Assembly: GCF_000213055.1 (NCBI RefSeq)
Contig: NZ_CM001165.1
Span: 2,317,445 to 2,381,444 of the forward strand
DNA length: 64,000 nucleotides
Origin: Streptomyces sp. Tu6071
Lineage (GTDB): Bacteria; Actinomycetota; Actinomycetes; Streptomycetales; Streptomycetaceae
Reading direction: 5' to 3'
Part shown: piece after piece, positions 9,052 through 18,069 of the stretch
Layout of the letters: every line of letters starts with the position of its first letter
Numbering within the stretch: the stretch's first letter is position 1
Notes under the pieces: generated by a model
Told to the model about the DNA's origin: nothing
The model's database searches: none
Seen by the model: only the letters and a program-made list of their open reading frames with translations
Program-made: the position numbers and the translations under genes

Positions 9052-12000
9052 CTGCGTTCCTCCTCGGCTGAGTCCCCCTCGGCTGATACCTCGCGCGCGT
9101 CCGCCGTGGTCGGGGCGGCCGGCGGTCGGGTGCTCCCGGGGCGCGCCGACGCGCTCCCCCGGGCGGGTTCCTCGTCCTCGGTACCGGGAAGGGTCAGGCT
9201 CCCGGACTCCTCGGCGAGGGCGGCCTCCACGTCCTTGCGGCCCTGGGTGGCCCCCTGGTGGAAGCCGCCGAGCCTGCGGCGCAGGGCCTCGGCGTCCACG
9301 CCAGGGGTGGCCGTGCGGGGTGCGGGGGCGGGCGCTGAGATCTTCGGCGTGCGCTTGGGCAGGCCCTTGTCGGTGACGCGGTCCCAGCTCTCCACCCGCT
9401 CCGCCTCTGCGGCCTCCGCCTCGGCGGTGTCCGGGATGCGCGCGTGGGCGTCGGGCCCTATGGCGTAGGGGGAGGCGGGGGACGCGGGGGACGCGGCTGC
9501 GGCGGGCGGTTCCTGGGGGGCGGTCAGTTCCTGGGGGGCGACCGGTTCCGCGGGGGCGGGGGCCGCCTCCTCGGGTACGGGGGGCCGCTCGGTGGTGGGG
9601 CGGCGCTGCTCCGGTACGGGGGCGGGCGCGTCGTCCCGCGCGGGCGGGGTGCCGTCCGTGCCCGTGGTGCCCTCGCCGCCCGGGGCGGGCGGGAGGTGCA
9701 GGATCATCGTGGTCTCGCTCGACGGCTCGACCGTGGGGGCGGGGGCCACACCGGGGCCCGAGGCGGCGGGCTTGGCGGGCGCGGGCCGCTCGGCGGGGAC
9801 GTCCTCGGCGGGGGTGCTCGCGGCGGGGGCCGCCTCGCCGGCGGGGTTCGCGTCCTCCGTGCCGTGGGCCGCCGCGACGCTCGCCTCGGCCGCCGCGATG
9901 AGCGGGTCCGGGCCGGGGGCGGCGGGGGTGACGCGATCCTCGGCGACCGGGTTGCGCTGCTCCGTACCGGCGGCAGGAGCGTCCTGCTCCGTACCGGCGG
10001 CAGGAGCGTCCTGACCCGTACCGGCGGCAGGGGCCTCTTCGCCCGTACCGGCGGCGGCTGCCTCCTGGCCCGTACCCGAGGCGGCCGTCCCCGTCCCGCT
10101 CGCGGACGGCTCGGCGGCCTCCCTGCCGGGGAGTTCGTTGGAGTTGGCCTCGGCCTCGGAGCCGGGGAGGGCCACCGTGGGGGCCGGGCCCGCGAGGTGG
10201 CCTCCGGCGTGGGGGGTGACGACCCCGGCGGCCGGGGTCGCGAGTATCGGCGGCGGCAGGACCACGACGGCGGCGATGCCGCCCTGCTTCTGCTCGCGCA
10301 GGCGGACCCTGATGCCGTGCCGCGAGGAGAGGCGCGCGACGACGTAGAGGCCGAGCCCGAGCCCCTCCTGCTCCTCGCCGAGGGTGTCGCCCGGCTGGAA
10401 GGAGGTGAGGAGTTCGTTGACCTCGTCGAGGCGCGCGGCGGACATGCCGATGCCCTCGTCCTGCACCGAGAGCATCACCTCGCCGTTCTCCAGGAGCCAG
10501 GCCGAGACCTCGACCTGCGCGTCGGGCGGCGAGAACGACGTCGCGTTCTCCAGGAGTTCGGCGACGAGGTGGCTCAGGTCGTCGGCGGAGAAACCCGCGA
10601 TGTGCGCGTGCGGGGGCAGCGCGGCGATGCGCACGCGCTCGTACCGCTCGATCTCGCTGACCGCCGCGCGCAGCACGTCCACGAGCGGGACCGGGTTCGG
10701 GTTCTGCACGCCGTGCTCGGCGCCCGCGAGGACGAGCAGGTTCTCGCTGTGGCGGCGCATGACGGTCGCGAGGTGGTCGAGCTTGAAGAGGGTCGCGAGG
10801 CGGTCGGGGTCCTGCTCGCGCTCCTCCAGGTTCTCGATGACGCCGAGCTGGCGCTCGACGAGGCCCAGGGTGCGCAGCGCGAGGTTGACGAAGGTCCCGT
10901 TGATCGAGCCCTTCGCGAGGTCCAGTTGCTCCTGGACCCCGGCCAGTTCGGCGCGGAGCCGGTCGCGGTCCGCGGCGACGGACTGCCGCTGCCCGACGAG
11001 GTGCTTGCGGTCGCCCTCCAGCGTCCCGAGCCGCTCGTGGAGCGACACGGCGTGCGCGTGCAGGACGTTGACGGAGTGCACGACCTGCGCGAACTCGTCG
11101 TTGCGGCCCGTGAAGCGGACCGGCTCCTCGGCCGCCGGGTCATCCGCCTCCGCGAGCCGCTTCGCGCCGAGGCGCAGCGCGGCGAGCGGGCGGGTCAGGG
11201 AGCGCGCGGTGGCCATGCCCACACCGGCCGCGGCGAGCAGCAGGACGCCGACGAGGACGACCCGCAGCTCCAGGGACTGCACCTCGTCGTCGCGCAGCGC
11301 CTCGGTGCGGTGCGAGCGGTCCACGGCGAGCGCCGCGTCGGCCGAGCGCATCAGCTCGATGCGGGCGCCGAGCGCGGCGGAGACCTTGGACGTCTTGAGG
11401 CCGAGGTCGCCGTCGTCGAGCGTCGGCTCGTCGGTGAGCCGCGCGAGGTACTTCTCGGCGTTGTTGACGTCGGCGCCGGTGACGGTGGAGGTGTACGCGG
11501 AGAGGTCGGCCTCGCGCGCGGTGGCGCGGAAGGCGGCGAGCGCGGCCTCGGAGCGGATCTGCGCCTCGTGGGCCGCGCGGCTGAGCGCGTCGCGCTGCCG
11601 GTCGCCCGCCGGGTCGGACACGGGGACGGTGGTGGCGATCCCCGTCATGGGGTCGACGCGGGTCTCGGTGCCAGTGGGGCGGGGCACGGCGAGCGCCGCG
11701 AGGAGCAGCCCCCGTACCGCGCCCGCCTCGGTCACCGCGGTGTCGAGGTCGACGAGCGCGTGCGGGGCCTCGGCGGCGTCCTGCGGGAGCGCGTCGGCGA
11801 GCAGGGCGACGCGGGCGTGCAGGTGCTCGATGATCCGGCTGTACGAGGTGTGCGCGGCCAGTGCCGTGCCCTTGCCCGTGAGCGCCTGGCGCCGCACGCC
11901 GCTGATCGCGTCGAGCTGGTCGCGCAGCCCCTTCGGGATGTCGGCGGCCTCCAGCTCCTGCACCCCCCGGTCGACGCGGGCGCTGCGCTGCTCGCTGAGC

Positions 12001-12494
12001 CCGTCGCCGCGCGGGCGGCCGGAGGCGATGTACGAGGTGACCTCGTCGCGCTCGTCGGCGAGGGCCTGGGCGAGCGCGGTGGACTGCTGCGCGACGCCCG
12101 CGTCGTCCACGAGCCGCTGCGCCTCGTGCGCCCGGTCGGTGGCGTCGGCGAGGGCCGGGGCACCGGCGCCCGCGACGGCCGCCGCGACCACGGCGACGGC
12201 GATCACGAGGCGGGAGCGGACGCGCTTGCGGCGTCCGGCGGGCGGCGCGGGCGGGGGCACCGAGCCCTCGGGCTGCCTCGGGCCGGGGATGCGGAGCGCG
12301 GGGGCGGCGGATACTCCCTGGCCGTCCTTTGCGCCGTCCCGGGCCGGCTCGTCCTGGGCGGAGGCCGGCGTGTCCTCACGGGGGCGCGTGGCGTCGCGCC
12401 CCGCGACCTGACCGGGGATCGGCTGGTCCCGCGCCGTGGCCACCTCCTCCTCGCTCCGTGCTCCGCCCTTGCCCCGAGGCCGCGTTTTCTGCAC
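9048..12494 (-). CDS. cvnA: Conservon sensor-kinase-like protein CvnA (NIT sensor, HAMP, ATPase)
   Basis: A 1148-aa membrane receptor of the conservon. A disordered Pro/Arg-rich N-terminus precedes the first membrane helix (about residues 98-117). A helical extracytoplasmic region of nitrate/sulphonate-sensing (NIT) type follows, then a second helix (VVLVGVLLLAAAGVGMA, near 415), HAMP, a coiled region and a GHKL ATPase domain with N-box ENATSFS, DEGIGMS and LGLGLYVVARL. There is no obvious phospho-acceptor histidine motif, as usual for CvnA. The last 380 residues are low-complexity and hold 9-residue GTEQDAPAA repeats (DNA 9961-10095). The start GTG 12494 is the first possible after an in-frame stop. 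It is first in a four-gene operon. Confidence 0.92.
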   Translation of the reverse strand: MQKTRPRGKGGARSEEEVATARDQPIPGQVAGRDATRPREDTPASAQDEPARDGAKDGQGVSAAPALRIPGPRQPEGSVPPPAPPAGRRKRVRSRLVIAVAVVAAAVAGAGAPALADATDRAHEAQRLVDDAGVAQQSTALAQALADERDEVTSYIASGRPRGDGLSEQRSARVDRGVQELEAADIPKGLRDQLDAISGVRRQALTGKGTALAAHTSYSRIIEHLHARVALLADALPQDAAEAPHALVDLDTAVTEAGAVRGLLLAALAVPRPTGTETRVDPMTGIATTVPVSDPAGDRQRDALSRAAHEAQIRSEAALAAFRATAREADLSAYTSTVTGADVNNAEKYLARLTDEPTLDDGDLGLKTSKVSAALGARIELMRSADAALAVDRSHRTEALRDDEVQSLELRVVLVGVLLLAAAGVGMATARSLTRPLAALRLGAKRLAEADDPAAEEPVRFTGRNDEFAQVVHSVNVLHAHAVSLHERLGTLEGDRKHLVGQRQSVAADRDRLRAELAGVQEQLDLAKGSINGTFVNLALRTLGLVERQLGVIENLEEREQDPDRLATLFKLDHLATVMRRHSENLLVLAGAEHGVQNPNPVPLVDVLRAAVSEIERYERVRIAALPPHAHIAGFSADDLSHLVAELLENATSFSPPDAQVEVSAWLLENGEVMLSVQDEGIGMSAARLDEVNELLTSFQPGDTLGEEQEGLGLGLYVVARLSSRHGIRVRLREQKQGGIAAVVVLPPPILATPAAGVVTPHAGGHLAGPAPTVALPGSEAEANSNELPGREAAEPSASGTGTAASGTGQEAAAAGTGEEAPAAGTGQDAPAAGTEQDAPAAGTEQRNPVAEDRVTPAAPGPDPLIAAAEASVAAAHGTEDANPAGEAAPAASTPAEDVPAERPAPAKPAASGPGVAPAPTVEPSSETTMILHLPPAPGGEGTTGTDGTPPARDDAPAPVPEQRRPTTERPPVPEEAAPAPAEPVAPQELTAPQEPPAAAASPASPASPYAIGPDAHARIPDTAEAEAAEAERVESWDRVTDKGLPKRTPKISAPAPAPRTATPGVDAEALRRRLGGFHQGATQGRKDVEAALAEESGSLTLPGTEDEEPARGSASARPGSTRPPAAPTTADAREVSAEGDSAEEERR
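9961..10095 (-). repeat. 27-bp in-frame tandem repeat inside cvnA
   Basis: Five consecutive 27-base units, of which the first three are nearly identical and the last two diverged. They encode nine-residue repeats of the GTEQDAPAA type in the disordered tail of CvnA. The repeat length keeps the frame. Confidence 0.85.
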
Positions 12495-12839
12495 CGGTGC
12501 TCACATTCCTGACTCGTCCTGCCCCTGCGCCTGGGTGACGGGTTGTCAGCGCAGGCGCCCCCGCGTTGCGTTCGCGACCATTCCAGTGCTTTCGGAAGGC
12601 GGTCGCGCGCATCGCCTGCCCCGCCACCCGAAGGAGTGAACCGCCCCGGGGAGTTGGTGGGCAAGTCTCCCATTCCCCGGACGGCCGCGTGCGTGGTGCG
12701 CCGGTTGGACGCGCACGACGGGCTTTGGCAAGATACCGCGCCGCAGCCGCCACGGAACTGATCATTCCGCCCCAAATCAGGCGCTGACCAGCCAGAATTC
12801 ACCCGCGGCGGGGTCTGACGGGGCCTCTGTGAAGGGCTC
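12495..12839. other. Divergent intergenic region, cvnA / PP2C-like gene
   Basis: 345 bases between two divergent genes, less G+C-rich than the genes, especially around 12730-12800 (TGATCATTCCGCCCC and neighbours). It must hold both promoters. I saw no clear -35/-10 pair, long palindrome or RNA gene. Short open frames here have no coding character. Confidence 0.5.
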
Positions 12840-13697
12840 GTGCAGACTGTCGTGATGCGCGCCGAACTGGTCACCGAGCCCGGCGGGAGCGACCGGGCCG
12901 ACGAGGACTTCACCTGTGTCTCGCTCCCCGCATCCGGACAGGGCGGTTGCCTCGTCCTTCTTGACGGGGTCACACCACCCGAAGGAGCGACGGGCTGTGC
13001 ACACAGCGTGCCCTGGTACGTGTCGCGGCTCGGGGGCGCCCTCAACGAACTGTCCGTTTCGCGCCCCGATCTGACGCTCCGCGAGATCCTGGCCCTGTCC
13101 ATCCGGCGTACGGCGGAACTCCATCGGGCGACCTGTGACCTTTCTCACCCCCGCACCCCGCAGGCCACCGTCGTGCTCGCCCGCTGGGACGGCACCCGGG
13201 CCGAACACCTCGTCCTGTCGGACTCGGTGCTGCTGCTGGTGGGGCAGGACGGGGCGGTACGGGCCGTGCTCGACGACCGCCTCGACCACCTGCCGCTCGC
13301 CGCGGAGCGGGCGGCCGTGCGGGACGCGGCGGACGGGGAGCGCGCGGCGGCGCGGGCCGCGTACGTGAGCGCGGTGGAGTCCCTGCGCAACGCCGAGGGC
13401 GGCTTCTTCACGGCGGCGGCGGACCCGGACGTCGCGGCGCGCGCCGTGACCGGGGAGACCCCCCTGACGGGGCTGCACTGCCTCATCGCCCTGAGCGACG
13501 GGGCGACCCGCTGGACCGAGCGCTTCCACCAGGGCGACTGGACCGCCCTCGCGACCCTCCTCCGCAACCGCGGCCCCCGCGCCCTGCTCGCCGAGGTCCG
13601 CCGCCTGGAACGCTCCCCGGAGGGTGGCGCGAAGCGCGGCAAGCGGCACGACGACGCGAGCGTGATCCTGGCGGAGGTGGCGGGCGGGGGGAGGTGA
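12840..13697 (+). CDS. PP2C-like protein, probably a divergent phosphatase
   Basis: A 285-aa soluble protein. It has the general shape of a PP2C (PPM) phosphatase: DEDFTCVSL near the N-terminus, LVLLDGVTPP where family members have a DG motif, a strand pair VVLARWDG / HLVLSDSVLLL, IALSDGATRW near residue 220 and a C-terminal HDDASVILAE, which matches the usual closing DD motif. The metal-binding DGMGG is not canonical, so activity is uncertain. The start may be GTG 12840 or ATG 12855; neither has an ideal ribosome binding site. It could act on a phosphoprotein of the same signalling network, but nothing adjacent shows which. Confidence 0.75.
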   Translation: MQTVVMRAELVTEPGGSDRADEDFTCVSLPASGQGGCLVLLDGVTPPEGATGCAHSVPWYVSRLGGALNELSVSRPDLTLREILALSIRRTAELHRATCDLSHPRTPQATVVLARWDGTRAEHLVLSDSVLLLVGQDGAVRAVLDDRLDHLPLAAERAAVRDAADGERAAARAAYVSAVESLRNAEGGFFTAAADPDVAARAVTGETPLTGLHCLIALSDGATRWTERFHQGDWTALATLLRNRGPRALLAEVRRLERSPEGGAKRGKRHDDASVILAEVAGGGR

Positions 13698-13714
13698 CGC
13701 GGGAGGGGCCGGGC

Positions 13715-14140
13715 TCACAGCCGGTTCAGGCGGTGGAGGAGGCGGGCCAGTTCCGCGACCTCGCCGGGGGGCCAGCCGGACATCGCCTCGACGTAGCCGG
13801 CGCGGCGGCGTTCGCGCACTTGGCGGAAGCGGGCCTCACCCTCGGGGGTGAGACGTACGAGGCTCGCGCGGCCGTCGTCGGGGTCGGGGGCGCGGGTGAC
13901 GAGGCCGAGGCGTTCGAGGGCGCGGATCTGGCGGCTGACGGTCGCTTTGCCGACGCCGAAGTACAGCGCGAGGTCCGTGGCGCGCTGGGGTCCACCGCCC
14001 TCCAGGCGGACCAGGAAGCCGTACGCGGCCGACTCCAGGCCGGGGTGGACCTCGCCCGCGAGTTCGGTCGACGTGGCCCTTGCCCGGCGCAGGAGGAGGC
14101 TCAGTTCGCGCTCCAGGGCGAGAAAGGCGTTCTCGGTCAT
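13715..14140 (-). CDS. MarR-family transcriptional regulator
   Basis: A 141-aa winged-helix repressor-type protein. The DNA-binding part is DLALYFGVGKATVSRQIRALERLGLVTRAPDPDDGRASLVRLTPEG (in sequence order, helix-turn-helix then wing), flanked by helices for dimerisation. The gene is convergent with the PP2C-like gene (17-base gap) and divergent from the GH25 muramidase gene. A cluster of inverted CCAGT/ACTGG half-sites lies in the divergent region and may be its operator. Ligand and regulon are unknown. Confidence 0.92.
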   Translation of the reverse strand: MTENAFLALERELSLLLRRARATSTELAGEVHPGLESAAYGFLVRLEGGGPQRATDLALYFGVGKATVSRQIRALERLGLVTRAPDPDDGRASLVRLTPEGEARFRQVRERRRAGYVEAMSGWPPGEVAELARLLHRLNRL

Positions 14141-14199
14141 GGCGTCCGTTCCTGGCGGCTGAAAAACAGCCCTCTCTCGGGGGTGAAACCGCAGCGTGC

Positions 14200-14225
14200 C
14201 CAGTATTTCCCAGGACTGGACCAGT
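14200..14225. promoter_or_regulatory. Alternating CCAGT/ACTGG half-sites, candidate MarR operator
   Basis: CCAGT (14200-14204), ACTGG (14215-14219) and CCAGT (14221-14225) form one inverted repeat with a 10-base spacer and one perfect 11-base palindrome, ACTGGACCAGT. The site is 60-85 bases upstream of the marR ATG and in front of the divergent muramidase gene. Palindromic sites in this place are typical of autoregulating MarR proteins; binding is inferred only. Confidence 0.35.
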
Positions 14226-14359
14226 GACGGCCAAAAGGTGCCCTACCCCACCCCCGCTCTACTCGCGTAGCTTCCGTTTTTGACATGGCCACGGCGCCCG
14301 ACCCGGCCGCGGCACATATCGCCAGGTTCCCCACAAGCCGGACTTCTCGGAGGCACGCT

Positions 14360-15193
14360 ATGTCCGTGCATACGATCCGATCATCCCGCCGCTCTCGCTT
14401 CAGAGCGGCCGGACCTCTCCTCGCAGCCCTGTCCCTCCTCCTCGCCCTGCCGGTGGCCGCCCAGGCCGCCGACACACCCTCCGTCCCCGAGCGCGGCAGC
14501 GCCTACCTCGGCATGGGCGTCGCCGCCCACGACGGGGTCGGCGGTCTCCCCCGCGACACCCGCGCCGCCCAGACCGAGGGCGTCGACGTCGCGAGCTACC
14601 AGGGGAACGTCAACTGGAGCGCGCTGTGGAACAGCGGCGTCAAGTGGGCGTACTCGAAGGCCACCGAAGGGACGTACTACACCAACCCCTCCTTCGCCCA
14701 GCAGTACAACGGCTCCTACAACGTCGGCATGATCCGGGGCGCGTACCACTTCGCGACCCCCGACACCACGAGCGGCGCCGCGCAGGCCAACTACTTCGTG
14801 GACCACGGGGGCGGCTGGTCGAAGGACGGCAAGACCCTGCCCGGTGTCCTCGACATCGAGTGGAACCCGTACGGCGCCCAGTGCTACGGCAAGTCCGCCT
14901 CCGCGATGGTCAGCTGGATCAGGGACTTCGCGAACACGTACAAGTCCCGCACCGGGCGCGACGTCGTGATCTACACGGCGACGAGCTGGTGGCAGAGCTG
15001 CACGGGCAACTCCGCCGCCTTCGGCTCGACGAACCCGCTCTGGGTGGCCCGCTACGCCTCCTCGGTGGGGGCCCTGCCGGCCGGCTGGGGCTTCTACACG
15101 ATGTGGCAGTACACCTCGACAGGCCCGACGGTGGGCGACCACAACAAGTTCAACGGCGCCCTGGACCGCGTCCAGGCCCTCGCCAACGGCTGA
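14360..15193 (+). CDS. Secreted GH25 muramidase (cellosyl/lysozyme M1 type)
   Basis: A 277-aa exported lysozyme that cleaves the beta-1,4 bond of N-acetylmuramic acid in peptidoglycan. The start is ATG 14360 behind CGGAGGC. A twin-arginine-free Sec-type signal peptide (basic start, LLAALSLLLALPVAAQAA) precedes the catalytic domain, which begins GVDVASYQGNVNW and holds LPGVLDIEWNPYG, carrying the Asp residues and the Asp-x-Glu pair expected in GH25. Cysteines near CYGKS and QSCTG may form the disulphide known in this group. There is no cell-wall binding module. A long perfect hairpin ends the transcript. Confidence 0.94.
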   Translation: MSVHTIRSSRRSRFRAAGPLLAALSLLLALPVAAQAADTPSVPERGSAYLGMGVAAHDGVGGLPRDTRAAQTEGVDVASYQGNVNWSALWNSGVKWAYSKATEGTYYTNPSFAQQYNGSYNVGMIRGAYHFATPDTTSGAAQANYFVDHGGGWSKDGKTLPGVLDIEWNPYGAQCYGKSASAMVSWIRDFANTYKSRTGRDVVIYTATSWWQSCTGNSAAFGSTNPLWVARYASSVGALPAGWGFYTMWQYTSTGPTVGDHNKFNGALDRVQALANG

Positions 15194-15202
15194 CCCCGCA
15201 CC

Positions 15203-15246
15203 CCGGTGGCCGGGACCCGCGCGCCGACGCGGGTCCCGGCCACCGG
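15203..15246. terminator. Perfect 19-bp bidirectional stem-loop (muramidase / lon)
   Basis: Positions 15203-15221 pair exactly with 15228-15246 around a 6-base loop. It lies between two convergent stops (15193 and 15251), so it can end both transcripts. No T-tract on either side. Confidence 0.8.
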
Positions 15247-15250
15247 CCCG

Positions 15251-17665
15251 TCAGGCGGCCACCGCCTCCCGCTCCCCGGCCCCCGCCGGGGCGAGAGCCA
15301 GCTCCAGGACCTGGCGGACGTCCGTGACCGGGTGGACGTCGAGCTTCGCGAGGATCTCGGCGGGGACGTCGTCGAGGTCCGGCTCGTTGCGCTTGGGGAT
15401 CACGACGGTCGTGATCCCGGCGCGCTGGGCCGCGAGCAGCTTCTGCTTGAGCCCGCCGATCGGCAGCACGCGCCCGGTGAGCGAGACCTCCCCGGTCATC
15501 GCGACCTCGGGCCGTACCTGGCGCCCGCTCAGGAGCGAGGCGAGCGCCGTCGTCATCGTGATGCCCGCGCTCGGCCCGTCCTTCGGGACCGCCCCGGCCG
15601 GGAAGTGGATGTGCACGCCCCGCTCCTTGAGGTCGCCGACCGGCAGCTCCAGCTCCGCACCGTGCGAGCGCAGGAACGAGAGCGCGATCCGCGCGGACTC
15701 CTTCATGACGTCGCCGAGCTGACCGGTCAGCGTGAGCCCCGCGCCGCCCGTCTCCGGGTCGGCGAGCGAGGCCTCCACGTAGAGGACGTCGCCGCCCGCG
15801 CCCGTCACCGCGAGCCCGGTCGCGACCCCCGGCACCGCCGTGCGCCGCTCGGCGGGGTCCTGCGCGGCCTCCGGTACGTGGTGGGGCCGCCCGAGCAGCG
15901 GGCGCAGCTCCGCCTCCGTCACCGTGAGGGGCAGTTCGCGCTCGCCCAGTTCGTGCTGGGCGGCGAGCTTGCGCAGGAGCCGCGCGAGGGCCCGCTCCAG
16001 GTTCCGTACGCCCGCCTCGCGCGTGTACTCGCCCGCGAGCTTGCGCAGCGCGCTCTCCTCCACGGTCAGCTCGTCCTCCGTGAGCCCGGCCCGCTCGCGC
16101 TGCCTGGGCAGCAGGTGGTCGCGCGCGATGACGACCTTCTCGTCCTCGGTGTAGCCGTCGAGGCGGACCAGCTCCATGCGGTCGAGGAGGGCCTCGGGGA
16201 TCGCTTCGAGGACGTTCGCCGTCGCGAGGAAGACGACGTCGCTGAGGTCGAGTTCGACCTCCAGGTAGTGGTCGCGGAAGGTGTGGTTCTGCGCGGGGTC
16301 GAGCACTTCGAGGAGGGCCGCCGCCGGGTCGCCCCGGAAATCGGAGCCGACCTTGTCGATCTCGTCGAGCAGGACCACCGGGTTCATCGACCCGGCCTCC
16401 TTGATGGCGCGCACGATGCGACCGGCCTGGGCGCCCACGTACGTGCGCCGGTGGCCCCTGATCTCGGCCTCGTCGCGTACGCCGCCGAGCGCGACGCGGA
16501 CGAAGGAGCGGCCCATCGCGTGCGCGACGCTCTCGCCCAGCGACGTCTTGCCGACCCCGGGAGGCCCGACGAGCGCGAGCACCGCTCCGCCGCGCCGGCC
16601 GCCGACGACGCCGAGGCCCCGGTCCGCGCGGCGCTTGCGCACGGCGAGGTACTCGGTGATGCGGTCCTTCACGTCGTCGAGTCCCGCGTGCTCGGCGTCG
16701 AGCACCGCGCGGGCGCCGCGGATGTCGTACGCGTCCTCGGAGCGCTCGTTCCACGGGAGGCCGAGAACCGTGTCGAGCCACGTGCGTATCCAGGCGCCCT
16801 CGGGGCTCTGGTCGCTCGCGCGCTCCAGCTTCTCGACCTCCTTGAGCGCGGCCTCGCGGACCTTCCCGGGCAGGTCCGCGGCCTCGACGCGGGCCCGGTA
16901 GTCGTCGCTCTCGTCCTCGCCGTCCTCGCCGCTCAGCTCGCGCAGCTCCTTGCGGACCGCTTCGAGCTGACGGCGGAGCAGGAACTCGCGCTGCTGCTTG
17001 TCCACGCCGTCCTGGACGTCCTTGGCGATCGTCTCGGCGATCTCCTGCTCCGCCAGGTGCTCGCGGAGCTGGAGCGTGGCGAGCTTGAGGCGCGCGACGG
17101 GGTCGGCCGTCTCCAGGAGTTCGGTCTTCTGGGCGGTGGTGAGGAACGGCGAGTAGCCGGAGTTGTCGGCGAGCGCGGACACGTCGTCGATCTGCTGGAC
17201 GCGGTCCACGACCTGCCAGGCGCCGCGCTTCTTGAGCCACTCGGTGGCAAGCGCCTTGTACTCGGTGACGAGTTCGGTCACCGCGCCCGGCAGCGGCTCG
17301 GGCACGGTCTCCTCGAGCCGGGTCCCCTCGACCCACAGCGCGGCGCCGGGTCCCGTGGTCCCCGCGCCGATGCGGACGCGGGCGCGGCCCCGGACGAGAG
17401 CCCCGGAGTGGCCGTCGGCGAGCCTGCCGACCTGTTCGACGGTGCCGAGCACGCCCGTACCGGCGTAGTCCCCGTCGACGCGCGGCACGAGCAGCACCTC
17501 CGGCTTGCCCGCGGAACCACTGGAGCGGGCGGCGGCCTGGGCGGCCTCCACGGCCGCGCGCACCTCGCCGTCCGAGAGGTCGAGCGGCACGACCATGCCG
17601 GGCAGGACGACCTCGTCGTCGAGCGGCAGCACGGGCAGGGTGAGCGGTGCGGACGTCAGAGCCAT
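15251..17665 (-). CDS. lon: ATP-dependent protease La (Lon)
   Basis: An 804-aa LonA protease that unfolds and degrades damaged and regulatory proteins in the cytoplasm. The N-terminal substrate domain starts LPVLPLDDEVVLPGM. The AAA+ module has Walker A GPPGVGKTS (367-375) and Walker B VVLLDEIDKVG. The proteolytic domain has the Ser of KDGPSAGITM and the Lys of GRVLPIGGLKQKLLAA. The start ATG is preceded by AGGGGAG. An inverted repeat of the HspR-operator (HAIR) type lies 22 bases upstream; lon is a known HspR target in Streptomyces, so heat-shock derepression is expected. Length and motifs are complete. Confidence 0.97.
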   Translation of the reverse strand: MALTSAPLTLPVLPLDDEVVLPGMVVPLDLSDGEVRAAVEAAQAAARSSGSAGKPEVLLVPRVDGDYAGTGVLGTVEQVGRLADGHSGALVRGRARVRIGAGTTGPGAALWVEGTRLEETVPEPLPGAVTELVTEYKALATEWLKKRGAWQVVDRVQQIDDVSALADNSGYSPFLTTAQKTELLETADPVARLKLATLQLREHLAEQEIAETIAKDVQDGVDKQQREFLLRRQLEAVRKELRELSGEDGEDESDDYRARVEAADLPGKVREAALKEVEKLERASDQSPEGAWIRTWLDTVLGLPWNERSEDAYDIRGARAVLDAEHAGLDDVKDRITEYLAVRKRRADRGLGVVGGRRGGAVLALVGPPGVGKTSLGESVAHAMGRSFVRVALGGVRDEAEIRGHRRTYVGAQAGRIVRAIKEAGSMNPVVLLDEIDKVGSDFRGDPAAALLEVLDPAQNHTFRDHYLEVELDLSDVVFLATANVLEAIPEALLDRMELVRLDGYTEDEKVVIARDHLLPRQRERAGLTEDELTVEESALRKLAGEYTREAGVRNLERALARLLRKLAAQHELGERELPLTVTEAELRPLLGRPHHVPEAAQDPAERRTAVPGVATGLAVTGAGGDVLYVEASLADPETGGAGLTLTGQLGDVMKESARIALSFLRSHGAELELPVGDLKERGVHIHFPAGAVPKDGPSAGITMTTALASLLSGRQVRPEVAMTGEVSLTGRVLPIGGLKQKLLAAQRAGITTVVIPKRNEPDLDDVPAEILAKLDVHPVTDVRQVLELALAPAGAGEREAVAA

Positions 17666-17686
17666 GATCTCCCCTTAGGCAGTCAA

Positions 17687-17707
17687 GTTGAGCTGTACCG
17701 ACTCAAT
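17687..17707. promoter_or_regulatory. HAIR-type HspR operator upstream of lon
   Basis: GTTGAGC - 7 bases - ACTCAAT matches the HAIR consensus CTTGAGT-N7-ACTCAAG at 5 of 7 and 6 of 7 positions, with the exact 7-base spacer. It ends 22 bases before the lon start codon. In S. coelicolor the HspR repressor binds such sites at dnaK, clpB and lon (established knowledge). Confidence 0.8.
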
Positions 17708-18069
17708 GCCTGGCGAGCCGCAGGTGTTCCCACTTCCTTGTTCGCCCACAGCGATCACCTCGGACGACCGGCGGGAGAACGCCTCCGCCGTAGCCAAGCG
17801 CCCCCGGCGGTCGGGCTGTTCCCGGCCCGCGGGAAGCCGTCACCCGCGCCCGTACGCGACGCACGCCGTCCGTCACGGCGGCGCGTCCTCGGGCGTGGCT
17901 CGGTCGGCCCGTCGGGGACCGCCTCGCGCTCGCCCTCGCGCTCTTCGCCGTGGACAACGTGCTGCACGCCGCGATGGGGGCGCGGCCCGTGCGGGAGCGA
18001 ATCGGTTTGCCGGGGCGGGGGCCGCCGCCGGAGGATGGCGGGGCGTGATCGATCCAGGAGGTACGTGCG
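17708..18069. other. Intergenic region, lon / spermidine-synthase-like gene, with a coding-like stretch
   Basis: 362 bases between divergent genes. The left end carries the lon promoter region. The right two thirds contain a forward frame without a good start (see the separate entry at 17797-18048). No other structured element was seen. Confidence 0.4.
17797..18048 (+). pseudogene. Possible gene remnant without a start codon
   Basis: The forward frame after the TAG at 17791-17793 runs open to a TGA at 18046 and, from about 17890, reads like a real protein end: WLGRPVGDRLALALALFAVD and then NVLHAAMGARPVRERIGLP. Third positions there are almost all G or C. No ATG or GTG start is found before the hydrophobic part (first GTG at 17956), and no homologous start lies in the other frames. 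It may be a decayed gene, a very short protein from an internal start, or chance. It ends 22 bases before the next gene. Confidence 0.25.
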
